A DNA stretch of 64,000 bases, taken from positions 186,001 to 250,000 of the forward strand of contig JAJYLY010000001.1 of assembly GCA_021787435.1 (NCBI GenBank). The letters run 5' to 3'. The position numbers and the translations under genes were made by a program. A model generated the notes under the pieces. That model was not told where the DNA came from. It searched no databases and worked only from the letters and a program-made list of their open reading frames with translations. This DNA comes from Pseudomonadota bacterium. GTDB taxonomy: Bacteria > Pseudomonadota > Gammaproteobacteria > Burkholderiales > Gallionellaceae. How positions within the stretch are numbered: the stretch's first letter is position 1; each line of letters begins with the position of its first letter. Below are positions 52,441 to 62,599 of the stretch, one piece after another.

Positions 52441-53856
52441 ATGCGCACAGAAGCTCCCGAGACTGGGTTGATACACAAAATACTTGAGTCGTTGCGCCGT
52501 CTGCTGGGTAAGGGTCCCTCAGATTCGGAATCGCAGCAGGCTTTTCTGCAGCTTAGCCAGGTCGCACCTCTGAAATTTGTTTCCAAACCGGAAGACCCGG
52601 CAGTTGGCAACGATAAGAAATATTCCTTCATCTATCGCGAGGCGGTACTCAGTCGACAGGAACGCATCGAAGGCTACGTTTTTTCACTAGAGCGTGGCCT
52701 GCAGTCGCGCATGCTTGAGAAGAGCGCGCAGACCCGGCGTTTGTTCGACGATGCTGTGCTGCGTAATCTCGCGCCGCTGGGCGTGTCTGCCCTGCTGGGC
52801 CACCGCATCGTCTTCATCCATCTTTCTCCCTTATCCCTGCGCAACCCATTGCTGGATGCGTTTGCATGCATGAATGTGGTCATCATGGTCATCATGGGTG
52901 ACATGGCGACCACCGATTTGTCCGAGACGCATGCCGGCCTGCGCAGGCTGAAAGACTTGGGCATACGCCATGGCTGGAAGTTGAATAAGATCAACCACGA
53001 GATCGGGGATCTATTGACAGAGGCTGATTTCATCGAGCTGGATTCCAGCAATTTCGATGGCATCGATCTGAAGACGTTGTACCGGCATTTTCATACGCTG
53101 CCCAACCGTCCCAAGCTGATTGTCAGCGAATTGCAGACAGTCGATGACTTTAATCTGAGCTATCACTGCGGATTCGATTATTTCATGGGGCCGTTCGTAT
53201 CCGACCGCAAAAAATGGCAACCGTCGAAGAGCGACATCAACCGGCTGAAGGTATTCGAAGTGCTCGACTTGGTGCGCTCTGGCGCCAAGCCGCACTCGAT
53301 TGCAAATTGCCTGCGCACCGAGCCCATGCTGACCTACAAGTTGTTGCGTTACATTAATTCGCCCGGCATCGGATTGCTGCGCAAGACTGATGATATCTCG
53401 CAGGCACTGCTTGTGTTGGGCAGCGACCGCTTCTACCGCTGGCTGACGTTGCTGTTGTTCGATTTTACCAAGCCGAGTTACCAAGAGCGAATAATGAACG
53501 AGCAGGCACTGGTGCGTGCTCGTTTCATGGAGTTACTGGCCGGGCAGGGAAAGATTCCAGGAAACGCTGAGCAATTGTTCCTGACTGGGCTTTTTTCGAT
53601 GCTGGACGTCATGATGGCGCAGCCTCTCGAGGAAATCATGAAACAGATAGCCCTGCCGGACGCAGTGGTCATGGCATTGCGCGGTAAACCAGGGCCTATG
53701 CTTGATGCATTGGCGCTGGCCAGTTCTCTGGAATCCAAGGTACCCGATGCGATGACTGCGGCAGCCCTGAAATGCGGACTGGATACCCAGATCGTCACTG
53801 CCACGACAATAGATGCGTTGTACTGGGCGAATCAGGTCAGCAGCGCGGGGGAATAG
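52441..53856 (+). CDS. EAL and HDOD domain signalling protein
   Basis: A 471-residue cytoplasmic protein. An EAL-like domain (about 60-270) starts with IYREAVLSRQERIEGYVFSLE; the catalytic EAL signature and its metal residues are not kept, so it is probably not an active c-di-GMP phosphodiesterase. An HDOD domain (about 275-460) follows, with LTYKLLRYINSP and LFLTGLFSMLDVMM. Such YuxH-type proteins are regulatory. The start abuts the IS3 remnant, so the native promoter may have been replaced or cut. Confidence 0.88.
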   Translation: MRTEAPETGLIHKILESLRRLLGKGPSDSESQQAFLQLSQVAPLKFVSKPEDPAVGNDKKYSFIYREAVLSRQERIEGYVFSLERGLQSRMLEKSAQTRRLFDDAVLRNLAPLGVSALLGHRIVFIHLSPLSLRNPLLDAFACMNVVIMVIMGDMATTDLSETHAGLRRLKDLGIRHGWKLNKINHEIGDLLTEADFIELDSSNFDGIDLKTLYRHFHTLPNRPKLIVSELQTVDDFNLSYHCGFDYFMGPFVSDRKKWQPSKSDINRLKVFEVLDLVRSGAKPHSIANCLRTEPMLTYKLLRYINSPGIGLLRKTDDISQALLVLGSDRFYRWLTLLLFDFTKPSYQERIMNEQALVRARFMELLAGQGKIPGNAEQLFLTGLFSMLDVMMAQPLEEIMKQIALPDAVVMALRGKPGPMLDALALASSLESKVPDAMTAAALKCGLDTQIVTATTIDALYWANQVSSAGE

Positions 53857-54193
53857 CCATTCTCTTAACTGCAGCTTGCTCACGAAATGGCGAGGAATTT
53901 ACGGATCCCCTGCGAGCACTTTAAACCGCCCAGTAATATGCCTAAAAACCTCTCTAAACCATATATATCAGGCGCGATAAAGTTTTTTCGGGACCATTTT
54001 GCGAAATGCAGAGACCATCGAACAGGATGCGCCGGTCGCAGATGATGCCGTTGCTGTGGCATTTTTTATTTTCCCAGATATACTATCTTGAACTTACCCA
54101 GCGCTTTCATCTCTCAAGAGTGATTTCATTCGGATGGTTTTTTTGCCATGCCATGAACAACTTTTTCACCGGAACCTGAGAAGGAGTACGATG
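53857..54193. other. intergenic region before the slp gene
   Basis: About 340 bp without a gene. A weak terminator-like ATGCC/GGCAT stem followed by TTTTTTATTTT lies near 54047-54073, and a TATACT at about 54079 may be a -10 box for the lipoprotein gene. Both are tentative. Confidence 0.35.
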
Positions 54194-54706
54194 ATGAACA
54201 AATTGCACTGGCTGCTTCCGGCGTTGCTGCTTGCCGGATGCGCAACCCAACCGCCTGTGAGCCTTTCGACAGGGCCGTTTAGCAACATCACGCCGCTTGC
54301 TGCCCAGACGCAGAATTTCGCCGGCAACAAGGTACGCTGGGGCGGCACCATCGCAAGTGTGATGCCCAGGAAAAATGAAACCTGCTTCCAGGTGGTAAGC
54401 CACTCGCTTGATTCGTCAGCACGCCCAGAGGAAGAGGACAAGTCTGACGGACGTTTCATGGCCTGCAGCCCGGGATTCTACGATCCGGCCATTTATGCTG
54501 AAGGCCGTGAAGTGACCGTAGCGGGAACCTTGCAAGCTTCCGTTTCCGGCAAGATTGGGGAATACGATTACCACTTCCCGCTCATCGCTGCCGAAGAAAT
54601 TTATCTGTGGCCTAAACGCGAAGCGCGTCCGATCTATCCAGACCCCTATTACCCGCTCTGGTATTCGCCCAGCCCGTGGATGATGGGACCGATGGGTCCT
54701 TGGTAG
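54194..54706 (+). CDS. slp: Slp-family outer-membrane lipoprotein
   Basis: A 170-residue lipoprotein with signal and lipobox LLLAGC (Cys16 lipidated). Mature Slp features: VRWGGTIASVMPRKNETCFQVV, FMACSPGFYDPAIYAEGREVTVAG and a Pro/Tyr-rich C-terminus (YPDPYYPLWY). In E. coli Slp is induced by starvation and acid. AAGGAG lies 7 bp before the second of two tandem ATGs (54194). A stand-alone gene. Confidence 0.9.
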   Translation: MNKLHWLLPALLLAGCATQPPVSLSTGPFSNITPLAAQTQNFAGNKVRWGGTIASVMPRKNETCFQVVSHSLDSSARPEEEDKSDGRFMACSPGFYDPAIYAEGREVTVAGTLQASVSGKIGEYDYHFPLIAAEEIYLWPKREARPIYPDPYYPLWYSPSPWMMGPMGPW

Positions 54707-54709
54707 CGC

Positions 54710-55567
54710 CTATCTTGTCCTGCCGCACCAGTCGCGCGCGAACTGCCCCGCCACGCGTCCGCTGCGCGAGCCGCGCAACAGCGACCATTGTAGCGCCGCA
54801 CCACGCACCTCTTCTGTCATACCATGGTGCCAGCCGTGATGCAAAAGCCAACGAGCAGCGATCGCCAGATATTCGTCCTGACTGAAGGGATAGAAGGAAA
54901 TCCACAGCCCGAAACGCTCGGACAACGAAACCTTTTCTTCCACGCTCTCGGCCGGATGTACCTCTTCTCCAACATTCCTGGTCGCCAAATTGTCGGCTAT
55001 ATAGTCCGGCATCAGATGGCGCCTGTTCGAGGTGGCGTAGATCAGCAGGTTATCGGAGAATGCGACCAGGTCGCCGTCGAGCGCGGCTTTCAGCGTCTGG
55101 TAACCCGCCTCGTCCGCATTGAACGAGAGATCGTCACAATACAGGATGAAGCGCTCCGGCCTGCCCTGTACCAGTTCTACGATCAGCGGCAGGTCGGCAA
55201 GCCCCTGCTTGTCGATCTGGATCACGCGCAAAGACTGTCCGACATACTCATTAAGCAGTGCCTTCACCAGCGATGATTTTCCGGTGCCGCGCGCGCCCGA
55301 GAGCAACACGTTGTTGGCAGTTCCACCTCTTACGAACTGTAATGTGTTTTGCGCGATGCGGTTTTTCTGATCGTCGATGCCGATTAGATCGGATAACGCG
55401 ATGCGCTGGAAATTTGCAACGGGATCGAGAGTACGCCTGCCATGGTTCCAGCGGAAAGCTGCGGTCGCCTGCCAGTCAGGAACCTGTATCTCCGACTGAG
55501 GCAGCATGCTTTCAAGCCTTAAGAGCAGGCCTTCCGCGCGGTCTAAAAACTGATCGAGCTTATCCAC
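54710..55567 (-). CDS. DUF815 family P-loop ATPase
   Basis: A 285-residue AAA-like ATPase. Seen: IALSDLIGIDDQKNRI, Walker A LLSGARGTGKSSLVKAL (about 87-103), Walker B FILYCDDLSF (about 140-149), sensor LLIYATSNRRHLMP and SLSERFGLWISF. Widespread but uncharacterised; proposed to be chaperone-like. It lies 2 bp after argJ on the same strand and converges on slp. Confidence 0.92.
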   Translation of the reverse strand: MDKLDQFLDRAEGLLLRLESMLPQSEIQVPDWQATAAFRWNHGRRTLDPVANFQRIALSDLIGIDDQKNRIAQNTLQFVRGGTANNVLLSGARGTGKSSLVKALLNEYVGQSLRVIQIDKQGLADLPLIVELVQGRPERFILYCDDLSFNADEAGYQTLKAALDGDLVAFSDNLLIYATSNRRHLMPDYIADNLATRNVGEEVHPAESVEEKVSLSERFGLWISFYPFSQDEYLAIAARWLLHHGWHHGMTEEVRGAALQWSLLRGSRSGRVAGQFARDWCGRTR

Positions 55568-55569
55568 GA

Positions 55570-56793
55570 TTAGCTGCGATAGCTGGCGTTGATCTTCACA
55601 TAGTCATAGGAAAAATCACAGGTCCACAGCGTCGCATCCGCGCTTCCGCGATTCAATGCCACGCGTATCGTGATGTCGGATTGCTTCATCACGCGCTGAC
55701 CGTCTTCCTCTTCATAGCTTGCTGCCCTGCCGCCATTTTCTGCGACCAGCACATCGTCGAGATAGAGTTTAAGGTCTAACACATCCAGATCGTCCACCCC
55801 CGCATAGCCGATCGCGGCGAGTATACGTCCGAGGTTGGGATCGGATGCGAAGAAAGCAGTCTTAACGAGTGGGGAATGCGCGATCGCGTAACCGATCTTT
55901 CTGCACTCGGCTTCATCACGCCCGCCTTCAATTGCGACAGTGATGAACTTGGTCGCGCCTTCGCCGTCGCGCACGATGGCCTGCGCAAGAAGGATCGCAA
56001 CCCCGGTGATTGCATCAAGAAGCGATTGATAGTTTTTGCTGTCAGCAACATTCACTTCGGGAAGTATTGATTTTCCGGTCGCCATCAGCATCAACGAGTC
56101 GTTGGTGGAAGTGTCGCCATCCACGGTAATGCAGTTGAAGGAGCGGGCCGCCACCTCGCTCACCATCTTCTGCAGTAGCGGCTGCGATATCGCGGCGTCC
56201 GTTGCAATGTAGCCCAGCATTGTCGCCATGTTGGGATGTATCATGCCAGAGCCCTTCGCGATGCCGGTGATCGTCACAGTAACGCCATCGATTTCGACCT
56301 GCTTTGAAACCGCCTTCGCAACGATGTCCGTGGTCATGATCGCTTCTGCCGCATTGAGCCAGTTGTCCTCGATCATGTCCGCCACTGCGGCAGGCAGTCC
56401 TGCTGCGATCTTTGCAATGGGCAAGGGCTCCATAATCACACCGGTTGAAAAAGGTAGAATCTGGCTTGCGTTGCAGTTGATCAACCCTGCCAGCGCAGCA
56501 CAGGTGCTCTTAGCAGCCTGCAAGCCCTGTTCGCCCGTTCCCGCATTCGCATTACCCGTGTTGACCACTAGCGCGCGTATGCTCTGATTTTCGGCAAGGT
56601 GTTGTTTGGCGACGATCACGGGCGCTGCGCAGAAACGGTTTTTCGTGAACACGCCTGCGATCGCAGCACCTTCGCACAATCCGATGACCAGCAAGTCCCT
56701 GCGGTTTTCGCGCTTGATGCCTGCCTTGGCTATGCCAAGTTTGACACCCGCAACAGGCAGCGCCGCAATGGGCGGATTCAGATTAACCGGCAT
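55570..56793 (-). CDS. argJ: bifunctional glutamate N-acetyltransferase/amino-acid acetyltransferase
   Basis: A 407-residue ArgJ of the cyclic arginine pathway. The self-cleavage site is in [17 protein letters not shown] (the Thr of ATMLG becomes the new N-terminus). [14 protein letters not shown] and [15 protein letters not shown] segments and the C-terminal KINASYRS end fit the family. AGGAGA lies before the ATG at 56793. It lies between the cyclic-nucleotide-binding gene and the DUF815 gene. Confidence 0.96.
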   Translation of the reverse strand: MPVNLNPPIAALPVAGVKLGIAKAGIKRENRRDLLVIGLCEGAAIAGVFTKNRFCAAPVIVAKQHLAENQSIRALVVNTGNANAGTGEQGLQAAKSTCAALAGLINCNASQILPFSTGVIMEPLPIAKIAAGLPAAVADMIEDNWLNAAEAIMTTDIVAKAVSKQVEIDGVTVTITGIAKGSGMIHPNMATMLGYIATDAAISQPLLQKMVSEVAARSFNCITVDGDTSTNDSLMLMATGKSILPEVNVADSKNYQSLLDAITGVAILLAQAIVRDGEGATKFITVAIEGGRDEAECRKIGYAIAHSPLVKTAFFASDPNLGRILAAIGYAGVDDLDVLDLKLYLDDVLVAENGGRAASYEEEDGQRVMKQSDITIRVALNRGSADATLWTCDFSYDYVKINASYRS

Positions 56794-56802
56794 TTTATTC
56801 TC

Positions 56803-57288
56803 CTAATAACGACCACCGGTTTTGTATATATAGTTTGATAGCTCGGCAGATTCGCTGTTCACGCGCCGCACAATGCCGTGCATGTTGCGTATGATGCCGC
56901 GCATCACGTGGTAGACCAGCTTGGGATGAGAATTGAGCAGCGATTCGAATCTTAAGCGCTGCATGCTCAATACCTTGGTGGGACCCACGGCATAAAGCGT
57001 TGCGCTAATTTGCGATGCAGCTCCGCCTGCAAAGGTGATCATGCCCGCCAGATCTCCAGGCTTCAGTACATGGATGACCGCCTTCTCAACAGCGCTTTCT
57101 ATCCTGACCTCGATATCACCCGAGGCAAGAATGTATAGATTATCCGACTTTTCATCATTGGGCTTGACGATGACATCGCCCGCCTTGTAATCCTGGACCT
57201 CGAACAGTTCCGCCAGAATTTCCACTTCTGCATTGCTTAATTCTTCCGTTATAGGTGATGCGCGCAGCGTGTCTATCACTAATGACAT
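56803..57288 (-). CDS. cyclic nucleotide-binding domain protein
   Basis: A 161-residue protein with one cNMP-binding beta-barrel (about 20-125): VQDYKAGDVIVKPNDEKSDNLYILASGDIEV and LKPGDLAGMITFAGGAASQISATLYA. There is no C-terminal helix-turn-helix, so it is not a Crp-type regulator by itself. The usual phosphate-binding Arg of cAMP sites is not clear, so the ligand is open. AAGGAGG sets the start at 57288, directly after secA. Confidence 0.88.
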   Translation of the reverse strand: MSLVIDTLRASPITEELSNAEVEILAELFEVQDYKAGDVIVKPNDEKSDNLYILASGDIEVRIESAVEKAVIHVLKPGDLAGMITFAGGAASQISATLYAVGPTKVLSMQRLRFESLLNSHPKLVYHVMRGIIRNMHGIVRRVNSESAELSNYIYKTGGRY

Positions 57289-57299
57289 TGCTTCCTCCT

Positions 57300-60005
57300 T
57301 TAACTCAGTTGCCCGTGACATTGCTTGTATTTCTTGCCTGAGCCGCACGGGCAGGGGTCGTTGCGCCCGATCTTCTTTCCTCCGCGCACAAAGGGCAGCT
57401 GCTCTTCGCTTTCCGATGAAGCCCCTTGAGATAGCGCTTCCTCATAGTCGGCATGGTGGTATTGCACATCCACAGGCGCGGTTTGCACGGGCTCGATTTC
57501 CGCTTCGCTGCGTATTTCCACGTTCATCAGCACCTGTATCACTTCGCGCTTGATCACATCCAGCATCATCGAGAACAGCTCAAAGGCTTCGCGCTTGTAT
57601 TCCTGCTTGGGGTTTTTCTGCGCATAACCGCGCAGATGTATGCCCTGACGCAGATGATCCAGCGAGGCAAGATGTTCGCGCCAGTGCATATCCACGCTTT
57701 GCAGCATGATAGCGCGCTCGTAATGATGCATGGCATCAGCGCCCACCTTGTCCACCTTGGCTTGGTATGCCAGTTTAGCATGCTCGAGGATACGCGCGCG
57801 CAAACCCGCCTCGTTCAGTGCCTTATCCTCATCCAGCCAGTGAGACAGAGGCAATGCCAGCTGAAATTCCGCCGCCATCGCCCTTTCAAGGCCGACCACA
57901 TCCCACTGCTCTTCCATGCTGTGCGGCGTGATATACAGGCTGACCATGTCGTCCAGCACGCCATCTCGCATCCCCGCAATGGTCTCCGAGATATCCTCGC
58001 TTTCCATCAGTTCGGTACGCTGCTGATAGATCACTTTGCGCTGGTCGTTCGCCACGTCGTCATATTCGAGTATCTGCTTGCGCGTATCGAAGTTACGCGC
58101 CTCCACCTTGCGCTGCGCATTCTCGATCGCGCGCGTCACCCAGACATGCTCGATCGCCTCGCCTTCGGGCAGCTTGAACTTGTTCATAATCGCAGCGACC
58201 CTGTCGGAAGCAAAAATGCGTAGCAGCGGATCCTCTAGCGAAAGATAGAATCGGCTGGAACCGGGATCGCCCTGACGGCCTGAACGGCCGCGCAGCTGGT
58301 TGTCCACACGCCGCGATTCATGGCGTTCCGTGCCTATGATGTGCAGGCCACCGCTTTTGATCACCTGCTCATGCAGAGTGTTCCACTCCTCCTTCAGCTT
58401 TGCGATGCGCGCGGCGGCCTGGTCCGGGGTTTGATCTGCTCGTATATTCTCGATCTGATGCTCTATGCTGCCGCCCAGCACGATGTCGGTTCCGCGGCCT
58501 GCCATATTGGTGGCGATGGTAATCATCTTGGGCTGCCCTGCCTGTGCTACGATCTCGGCCTCTCTGGCATGCTGCTTGGCATTGAGCACCTGATGCGGCA
58601 GCTTTTCCTTATCCAGCAGATGCGAGAGCAGCTCCGAATTCTCGATGGAAGTTGTGCCCACTAGCACCGGCTGGCCGCGTCCATAACAATCCTTGATGTC
58701 CACGATAACCGCGCGGTATTTTTCCATCGCGGTGAGATACACCTTGTCCATCATGTCGCGGCGCACTGTCGGACGATTAGGCGGAATGATCACCGTTTCC
58801 AGATTGTATATTTGTTGGAATTCGTAGGCTTCGGTATCCGCCGTTCCAGTCATGCCGCCCAGTTTGTCGTACATGCGGAAATAATTCTGGAAAGTGATAG
58901 AGGCCAGCGTCTGGTTTTCCTTCTTTATCTCCACGCCTTCCTTGGCTTCCACAGCCTGATGCAGTCCATCGGACCAACGACGGCCCGACATCAGGCGGCC
59001 AGTGTGTTCATCCACGATGACCACTTCGTCGTTCTGCACCACATAGTTTTGGTCCCTGTGATACAAAGCATGCGCGCGCAGCGCGGCATAAAGATGATGT
59101 ATCAGCGAAATGTTGGAAGCATCGTACAGGCTGCCATTCGGCGGCAACAGGCCGGCTTCGGTGAGTATGTTTTCCGCATGCTCATGGCCTGTCTCGGAGA
59201 GCAGAATCTGGTGATTTTTTTCATCCACCGAATAATCGCCCGGCCCGTCCTCTTCTGTCTGGCGCACAAGCTTCTTCGCAAGCTGATCGATCTTCACATA
59301 AATATTGACGTCGCCCTCTGCCTGCCCTGAGATAATCAGTGGCGTTCTGGCCTCGTCGATCAGGATGGAGTCCACCTCGTCCACAATCGCGAAATTGAGT
59401 TTGCGCTGAAAACGTTCGGATATATGGCTTGCCATATTGTCGCGCAGGTAATCGAAACCGAATTCGTTGTTGGTGCCGTAGGTGATATCCGCGGCATAGG
59501 CTGCCTGTTTCTCCGATGTGTCCATCTGCGAGACGATCACGCCAACCGACAGACCCAGAAATCCATACAGTTTTCCCATCCACGCCGCATCGCGCGACGC
59601 AAGATAATCGTTGACCGTCACCACATGCACGCCAAGCCCTGTGATCGCATTCAGATATACGGGCAGGGTCGCCATCAGCGTCTTGCCTTCGCCCGTGCGC
59701 ATCTCGGCGATCTTGCCGTAATGCAGCACCATCCCGCCGATCAGCTGCACGTCGTAGTGACGCATGCCCAGCGCGCGCGAACCTGCCTCGCGCACCACCG
59801 CAAACGCCTCTGGCAACAGTGCATCCAGCGACTCGCCACTGGCATAACGCTGCTTGAAAAGCTCAGTTTTTCCTCGCAACTCATCATCGCCAAGTTTCGC
59901 GATGTCTGCTTCCAGTTTGTTTATCTCTTTGACTGCAAGGCGATATTGCTTGAGCAGGCGATCATTGCGGCTGCCGAAAATGCTTTTTAATGCTTTTGAA
60001 ATCAT
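57300..60005 (-). CDS. secA: preprotein translocase ATPase SecA
   Basis: A 901-residue SecA. Walker [44 protein letters not shown], the [10 protein letters not shown] and [13 protein letters not shown] motifs of the helicase core, and the C-terminal zinc motif [14 protein letters not shown] are all present. It drives protein export through SecYEG. It lies between the M23 peptidase gene and the cNMP-binding gene. Confidence 0.98.
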   Translation of the reverse strand: MISKALKSIFGSRNDRLLKQYRLAVKEINKLEADIAKLGDDELRGKTELFKQRYASGESLDALLPEAFAVVREAGSRALGMRHYDVQLIGGMVLHYGKIAEMRTGEGKTLMATLPVYLNAITGLGVHVVTVNDYLASRDAAWMGKLYGFLGLSVGVIVSQMDTSEKQAAYAADITYGTNNEFGFDYLRDNMASHISERFQRKLNFAIVDEVDSILIDEARTPLIISGQAEGDVNIYVKIDQLAKKLVRQTEEDGPGDYSVDEKNHQILLSETGHEHAENILTEAGLLPPNGSLYDASNISLIHHLYAALRAHALYHRDQNYVVQNDEVVIVDEHTGRLMSGRRWSDGLHQAVEAKEGVEIKKENQTLASITFQNYFRMYDKLGGMTGTADTEAYEFQQIYNLETVIIPPNRPTVRRDMMDKVYLTAMEKYRAVIVDIKDCYGRGQPVLVGTTSIENSELLSHLLDKEKLPHQVLNAKQHAREAEIVAQAGQPKMITIATNMAGRGTDIVLGGSIEHQIENIRADQTPDQAAARIAKLKEEWNTLHEQVIKSGGLHIIGTERHESRRVDNQLRGRSGRQGDPGSSRFYLSLEDPLLRIFASDRVAAIMNKFKLPEGEAIEHVWVTRAIENAQRKVEARNFDTRKQILEYDDVANDQRKVIYQQRTELMESEDISETIAGMRDGVLDDMVSLYITPHSMEEQWDVVGLERAMAAEFQLALPLSHWLDEDKALNEAGLRARILEHAKLAYQAKVDKVGADAMHHYERAIMLQSVDMHWREHLASLDHLRQGIHLRGYAQKNPKQEYKREAFELFSMMLDVIKREVIQVLMNVEIRSEAEIEPVQTAPVDVQYHHADYEEALSQGASSESEEQLPFVRGGKKIGRNDPCPCGSGKKYKQCHGQLS

Positions 60006-60076
60006 GTTTTATCAACCGCTGGGCAAGATGGCTCAAAACCTCTCCCCAAAAAATTTAAGACGATTTTAGTTTTTAA

Positions 60077-60964
60077 TTAACCGGCTTGCAAAAAACGCAC
60101 CGGATTCTGAGCCATGCCCTTGTACCTGACTTCGAAGTGCAAATGATTGCCTGTGGAACGTCCTGTACTGCCGACTTCGCCCAGCTTGTCGCCGCGCCTC
60201 ACCACCTGGCCTACCTTGACAAACAGCCTGGACGCATGAGCATAACGCGTCACGATATCATTGCCGTGATCGATTTCGACCATATTACCATACTGGGGAT
60301 GCAGCGCCGCATACACCACCACACCGCCGGCCGACGCATAAAACGGCGTGCCCGCTTCCGCCATGAAATCCACCCCCTCATGCATCGCGCTCCTACCGGT
60401 GAAAGGATCGATACGCCAGCCAAAATTGGAGGTATACACGACATCCCTGATCGGCGCATTCGATGGCAGAAGTTCGCGCTTCAACTGGTTCTGCATCAAA
60501 AGCGTTTCAAGCGCCATAAGTTTGTCAGACCTGTCAGACACGAGGCCGGTTAGTGCCTTTAGCTGGTCTGCCAAAGTTGCCGTCGACAATACGCCAAGGC
60601 TCACCAGCGGTCCGCCCTGCGCGGGAGGCTGTTCGAACTGAAATTCGGATTGTTTCATGCCGGTGAGCTTCACCAGACGACCGCCCAACGCATCCAAGCG
60701 CTGTATTCGCGCCTGCATCTCACCCAATTTGATGGCCAGGGTATCCAGGCTGTTGCGCTCATAGGCCTGCTGGTTCAAGCGCACAGGCACGTTCAACTCG
60801 CGCGCCAAATCTTCCGGGGCAAAACGCAGCAATGCAAACTGCACGCCGATCACCGCAATGGACATCAGGCCGAAAAACATCAGCAACAACAGCGCCATCT
60901 GCCTGCCACCCAAATATATGCTGCGAGACCCTGCCCATCTGCTGGAAACTAGAATAATATTCAT
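60077..60964 (-). CDS. M23-family (LytM) murein peptidase
   Basis: A 295-residue protein with one N-terminal membrane helix (about 23-47), a coiled-coil region (about 60-160) and a C-terminal LytM domain. Zinc ligands are visible in MHEGVDFMAEAG (H and D) and GNHLHFEVRYKG (HxH), with VEIDHGNDIVTRYAH between. All four appear intact, so it may be catalytic rather than an EnvC-like activator. Placement next to secA and lpxC is common in betaproteobacteria. Confidence 0.93.
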   Translation of the reverse strand: MNIILVSSRWAGSRSIYLGGRQMALLLLMFFGLMSIAVIGVQFALLRFAPEDLARELNVPVRLNQQAYERNSLDTLAIKLGEMQARIQRLDALGGRLVKLTGMKQSEFQFEQPPAQGGPLVSLGVLSTATLADQLKALTGLVSDRSDKLMALETLLMQNQLKRELLPSNAPIRDVVYTSNFGWRIDPFTGRSAMHEGVDFMAEAGTPFYASAGGVVVYAALHPQYGNMVEIDHGNDIVTRYAHASRLFVKVGQVVRRGDKLGEVGSTGRSTGNHLHFEVRYKGMAQNPVRFLQAG

Positions 60965-61000
60965 GCCTCCCCCTTAAAATTTAAAAGCGATCATTCAATC

Positions 61001-61417
61001 TTGACCCAACCATTAAAATCCCTGATGAGCGGCGACCCGGCACTGCGTTCCCTGCTCCATACCTTTCAGGCGCTGAGCGAACTACAACAGCAATTCCAGA
61101 GCGCCGCACCCTCCTATTTCGCCGATTCATGCCAGGTGACCGGATTGCGCAACGGCACACTTAGCGTGGCCGCTTCCAGCGGCACAGTGGCTGCAAAACT
61201 GCGCCAGCTTGCGCCGGAAATCGTGACGCGGCTGCAGGACAGGGGGTGCGAGGTTAGCGGAATCAGGGTCAGGGTGCAAGTTACCTACACCGTACCGCCG
61301 CCCAAACGCGCCCCCCGCATCCTGAGCCCAAAAGCACGTGACAGGCTGCACGAACTCAGCGAACATCTGCCTGATTCGCCGCTAAAACAGGCACTGGAAA
61401 AATTTTCCCGGGACTAG
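61001..61417 (+). CDS. dciA: DciA-like DnaB helicase loader (DUF721)
   Basis: A 138-residue DUF721 protein. The N-terminal half has the family fold (LHTFQALSELQQQFQSAAP, SYFADSCQVTGLRNGTLSVAASSG); the C-terminal tail is basic and helical. DciA loads the replicative helicase in most bacteria lacking DnaC. The TTG at 61001 is taken as start; an ATG at 61025 is possible. It is divergent from the M23 gene. Confidence 0.87.
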   Translation: MTQPLKSLMSGDPALRSLLHTFQALSELQQQFQSAAPSYFADSCQVTGLRNGTLSVAASSGTVAAKLRQLAPEIVTRLQDRGCEVSGIRVRVQVTYTVPPPKRAPRILSPKARDRLHELSEHLPDSPLKQALEKFSRD

Positions 61418-61420
61418 CGA

Positions 61421-61621
61421 CTACAGAAACACTCGCCAAGCCACCAGCACATAGCGCTCCAGAACAAAGAGCAGCGCGAACACCAACAGCAGCAGCACCA
61501 TGAAGCGCACGACCCGCCAGGCCAGTTTAAGATAGCGCTGTTTGCGCGTGAAAATGTACATGCTGCCCAAAATCACCAGCAGCAGCGTGACCACGACCAG
61601 GAGCAGCCGCATAATAAGCAT
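61421..61621 (-). CDS. small two-helix membrane protein
   Basis: A 66-residue protein with two hydrophobic segments (about 4-24 and 38-60) and a short basic loop (TRKQRYLKLAWRVVR). No family recognised with confidence. It lies 9 bp downstream of lpxC on the same strand, so it is probably cotranscribed. A second start at 61612 is possible. Confidence 0.65.
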   Translation of the reverse strand: MLIMRLLLVVVTLLLVILGSMYIFTRKQRYLKLAWRVVRFMVLLLLVFALLFVLERYVLVAWRVFL

Positions 61622-61630
61622 GAGGTACTC

Positions 61631-62560
61631 TTATGCAGCGTTGAGGCGCAGGAAAGCCGGCGCATCTTCCACATTGTCAAACGTGACAAACTCCCACGCA
61701 TGCTCATCGGCAAGCAACTCGCGCAACAGCGCATTATTCAATGCGTGGCCTGACTTGAATCCTGAAAAAGCGCCTATCACCGGATGCCCAAGCAGATAAA
61801 GATCGCCGATCGCGTCGAGCACCTTGTGCTTGACAAATTCGTCTTCGAAACGCAACCCGTCCGCATTGAGCACGCGGTAGTCATCCATCACAATCGCGTT
61901 GTCCAGGCTGCCGCCCAGCGCAAGTCCCTGCGCGCGCATATTTTCCACATCCTGCATGAAGCCGAATGTACGCGCGCGGCTGATGTCGCGTATGTATGAA
62001 TTTTCGTCGAGCTCTATCGTGACATGTTGCTTGGTATCTGCAAACACGGGATGGGAAAAATTGATGGTGAACGTCAGCTTGTAGCCATTGTAAGGCTCGA
62101 ACCTAACCCACTTGTCGCTCTGCCTGACCTCGACCGTCTTCTTGATACGGATGAATTTTTTGGCCGCAGACTGCTCGACAATCCCCGCCGATTGCAGCAG
62201 AAAAATGAACGTACCTGCACTGCCATCCATGATAGGCACTTCCGAGCCGTTCATCTCCACGCAAGCATTGTCTATCCCGAGTCCAGCGAATGCCGACATC
62301 AGATGCTCTATCGTGGCCACCCTGACCCCGTTAAATTCCATGCAGGTGGAAAGCCTGGTGTCATACACCAGGTCGGCGCGCGCCTGCATTTCGCAGACTG
62401 GCTTGACATCCACGCGACGAAACACGATGCCGCTGTTGACAGCGCCCGGGCGCAACGTCAGCGTGACCTTTTCACCGCTGTGCAAGCCCACTCCCGTCAC
62501 AGTGACGGAAGACTTCAAGGTGCGTTGCTTCACCATAGGATTATTCAACACAAGTTTCAT
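61631..62560 (-). CDS. lpxC: UDP-3-O-acyl-N-acetylglucosamine deacetylase
   Basis: A 309-residue zinc enzyme for the committed step of lipid A synthesis. Seen: [18 protein letters not shown], zinc His in [13 protein letters not shown], the [10 protein letters not shown] turn, FGFMQDVE, and the C-terminal [20 protein letters not shown] with two more active-site groups. Standard length. It shows the cell is Gram-negative. Confidence 0.97.
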   Translation of the reverse strand: MKLVLNNPMVKQRTLKSSVTVTGVGLHSGEKVTLTLRPGAVNSGIVFRRVDVKPVCEMQARADLVYDTRLSTCMEFNGVRVATIEHLMSAFAGLGIDNACVEMNGSEVPIMDGSAGTFIFLLQSAGIVEQSAAKKFIRIKKTVEVRQSDKWVRFEPYNGYKLTFTINFSHPVFADTKQHVTIELDENSYIRDISRARTFGFMQDVENMRAQGLALGGSLDNAIVMDDYRVLNADGLRFEDEFVKHKVLDAIGDLYLLGHPVIGAFSGFKSGHALNNALLRELLADEHAWEFVTFDNVEDAPAFLRLNAA

Positions 62561-62599
62561 GCGGGCATTCTAGCATATAGCCTGCTGCATGCCTGAAAT

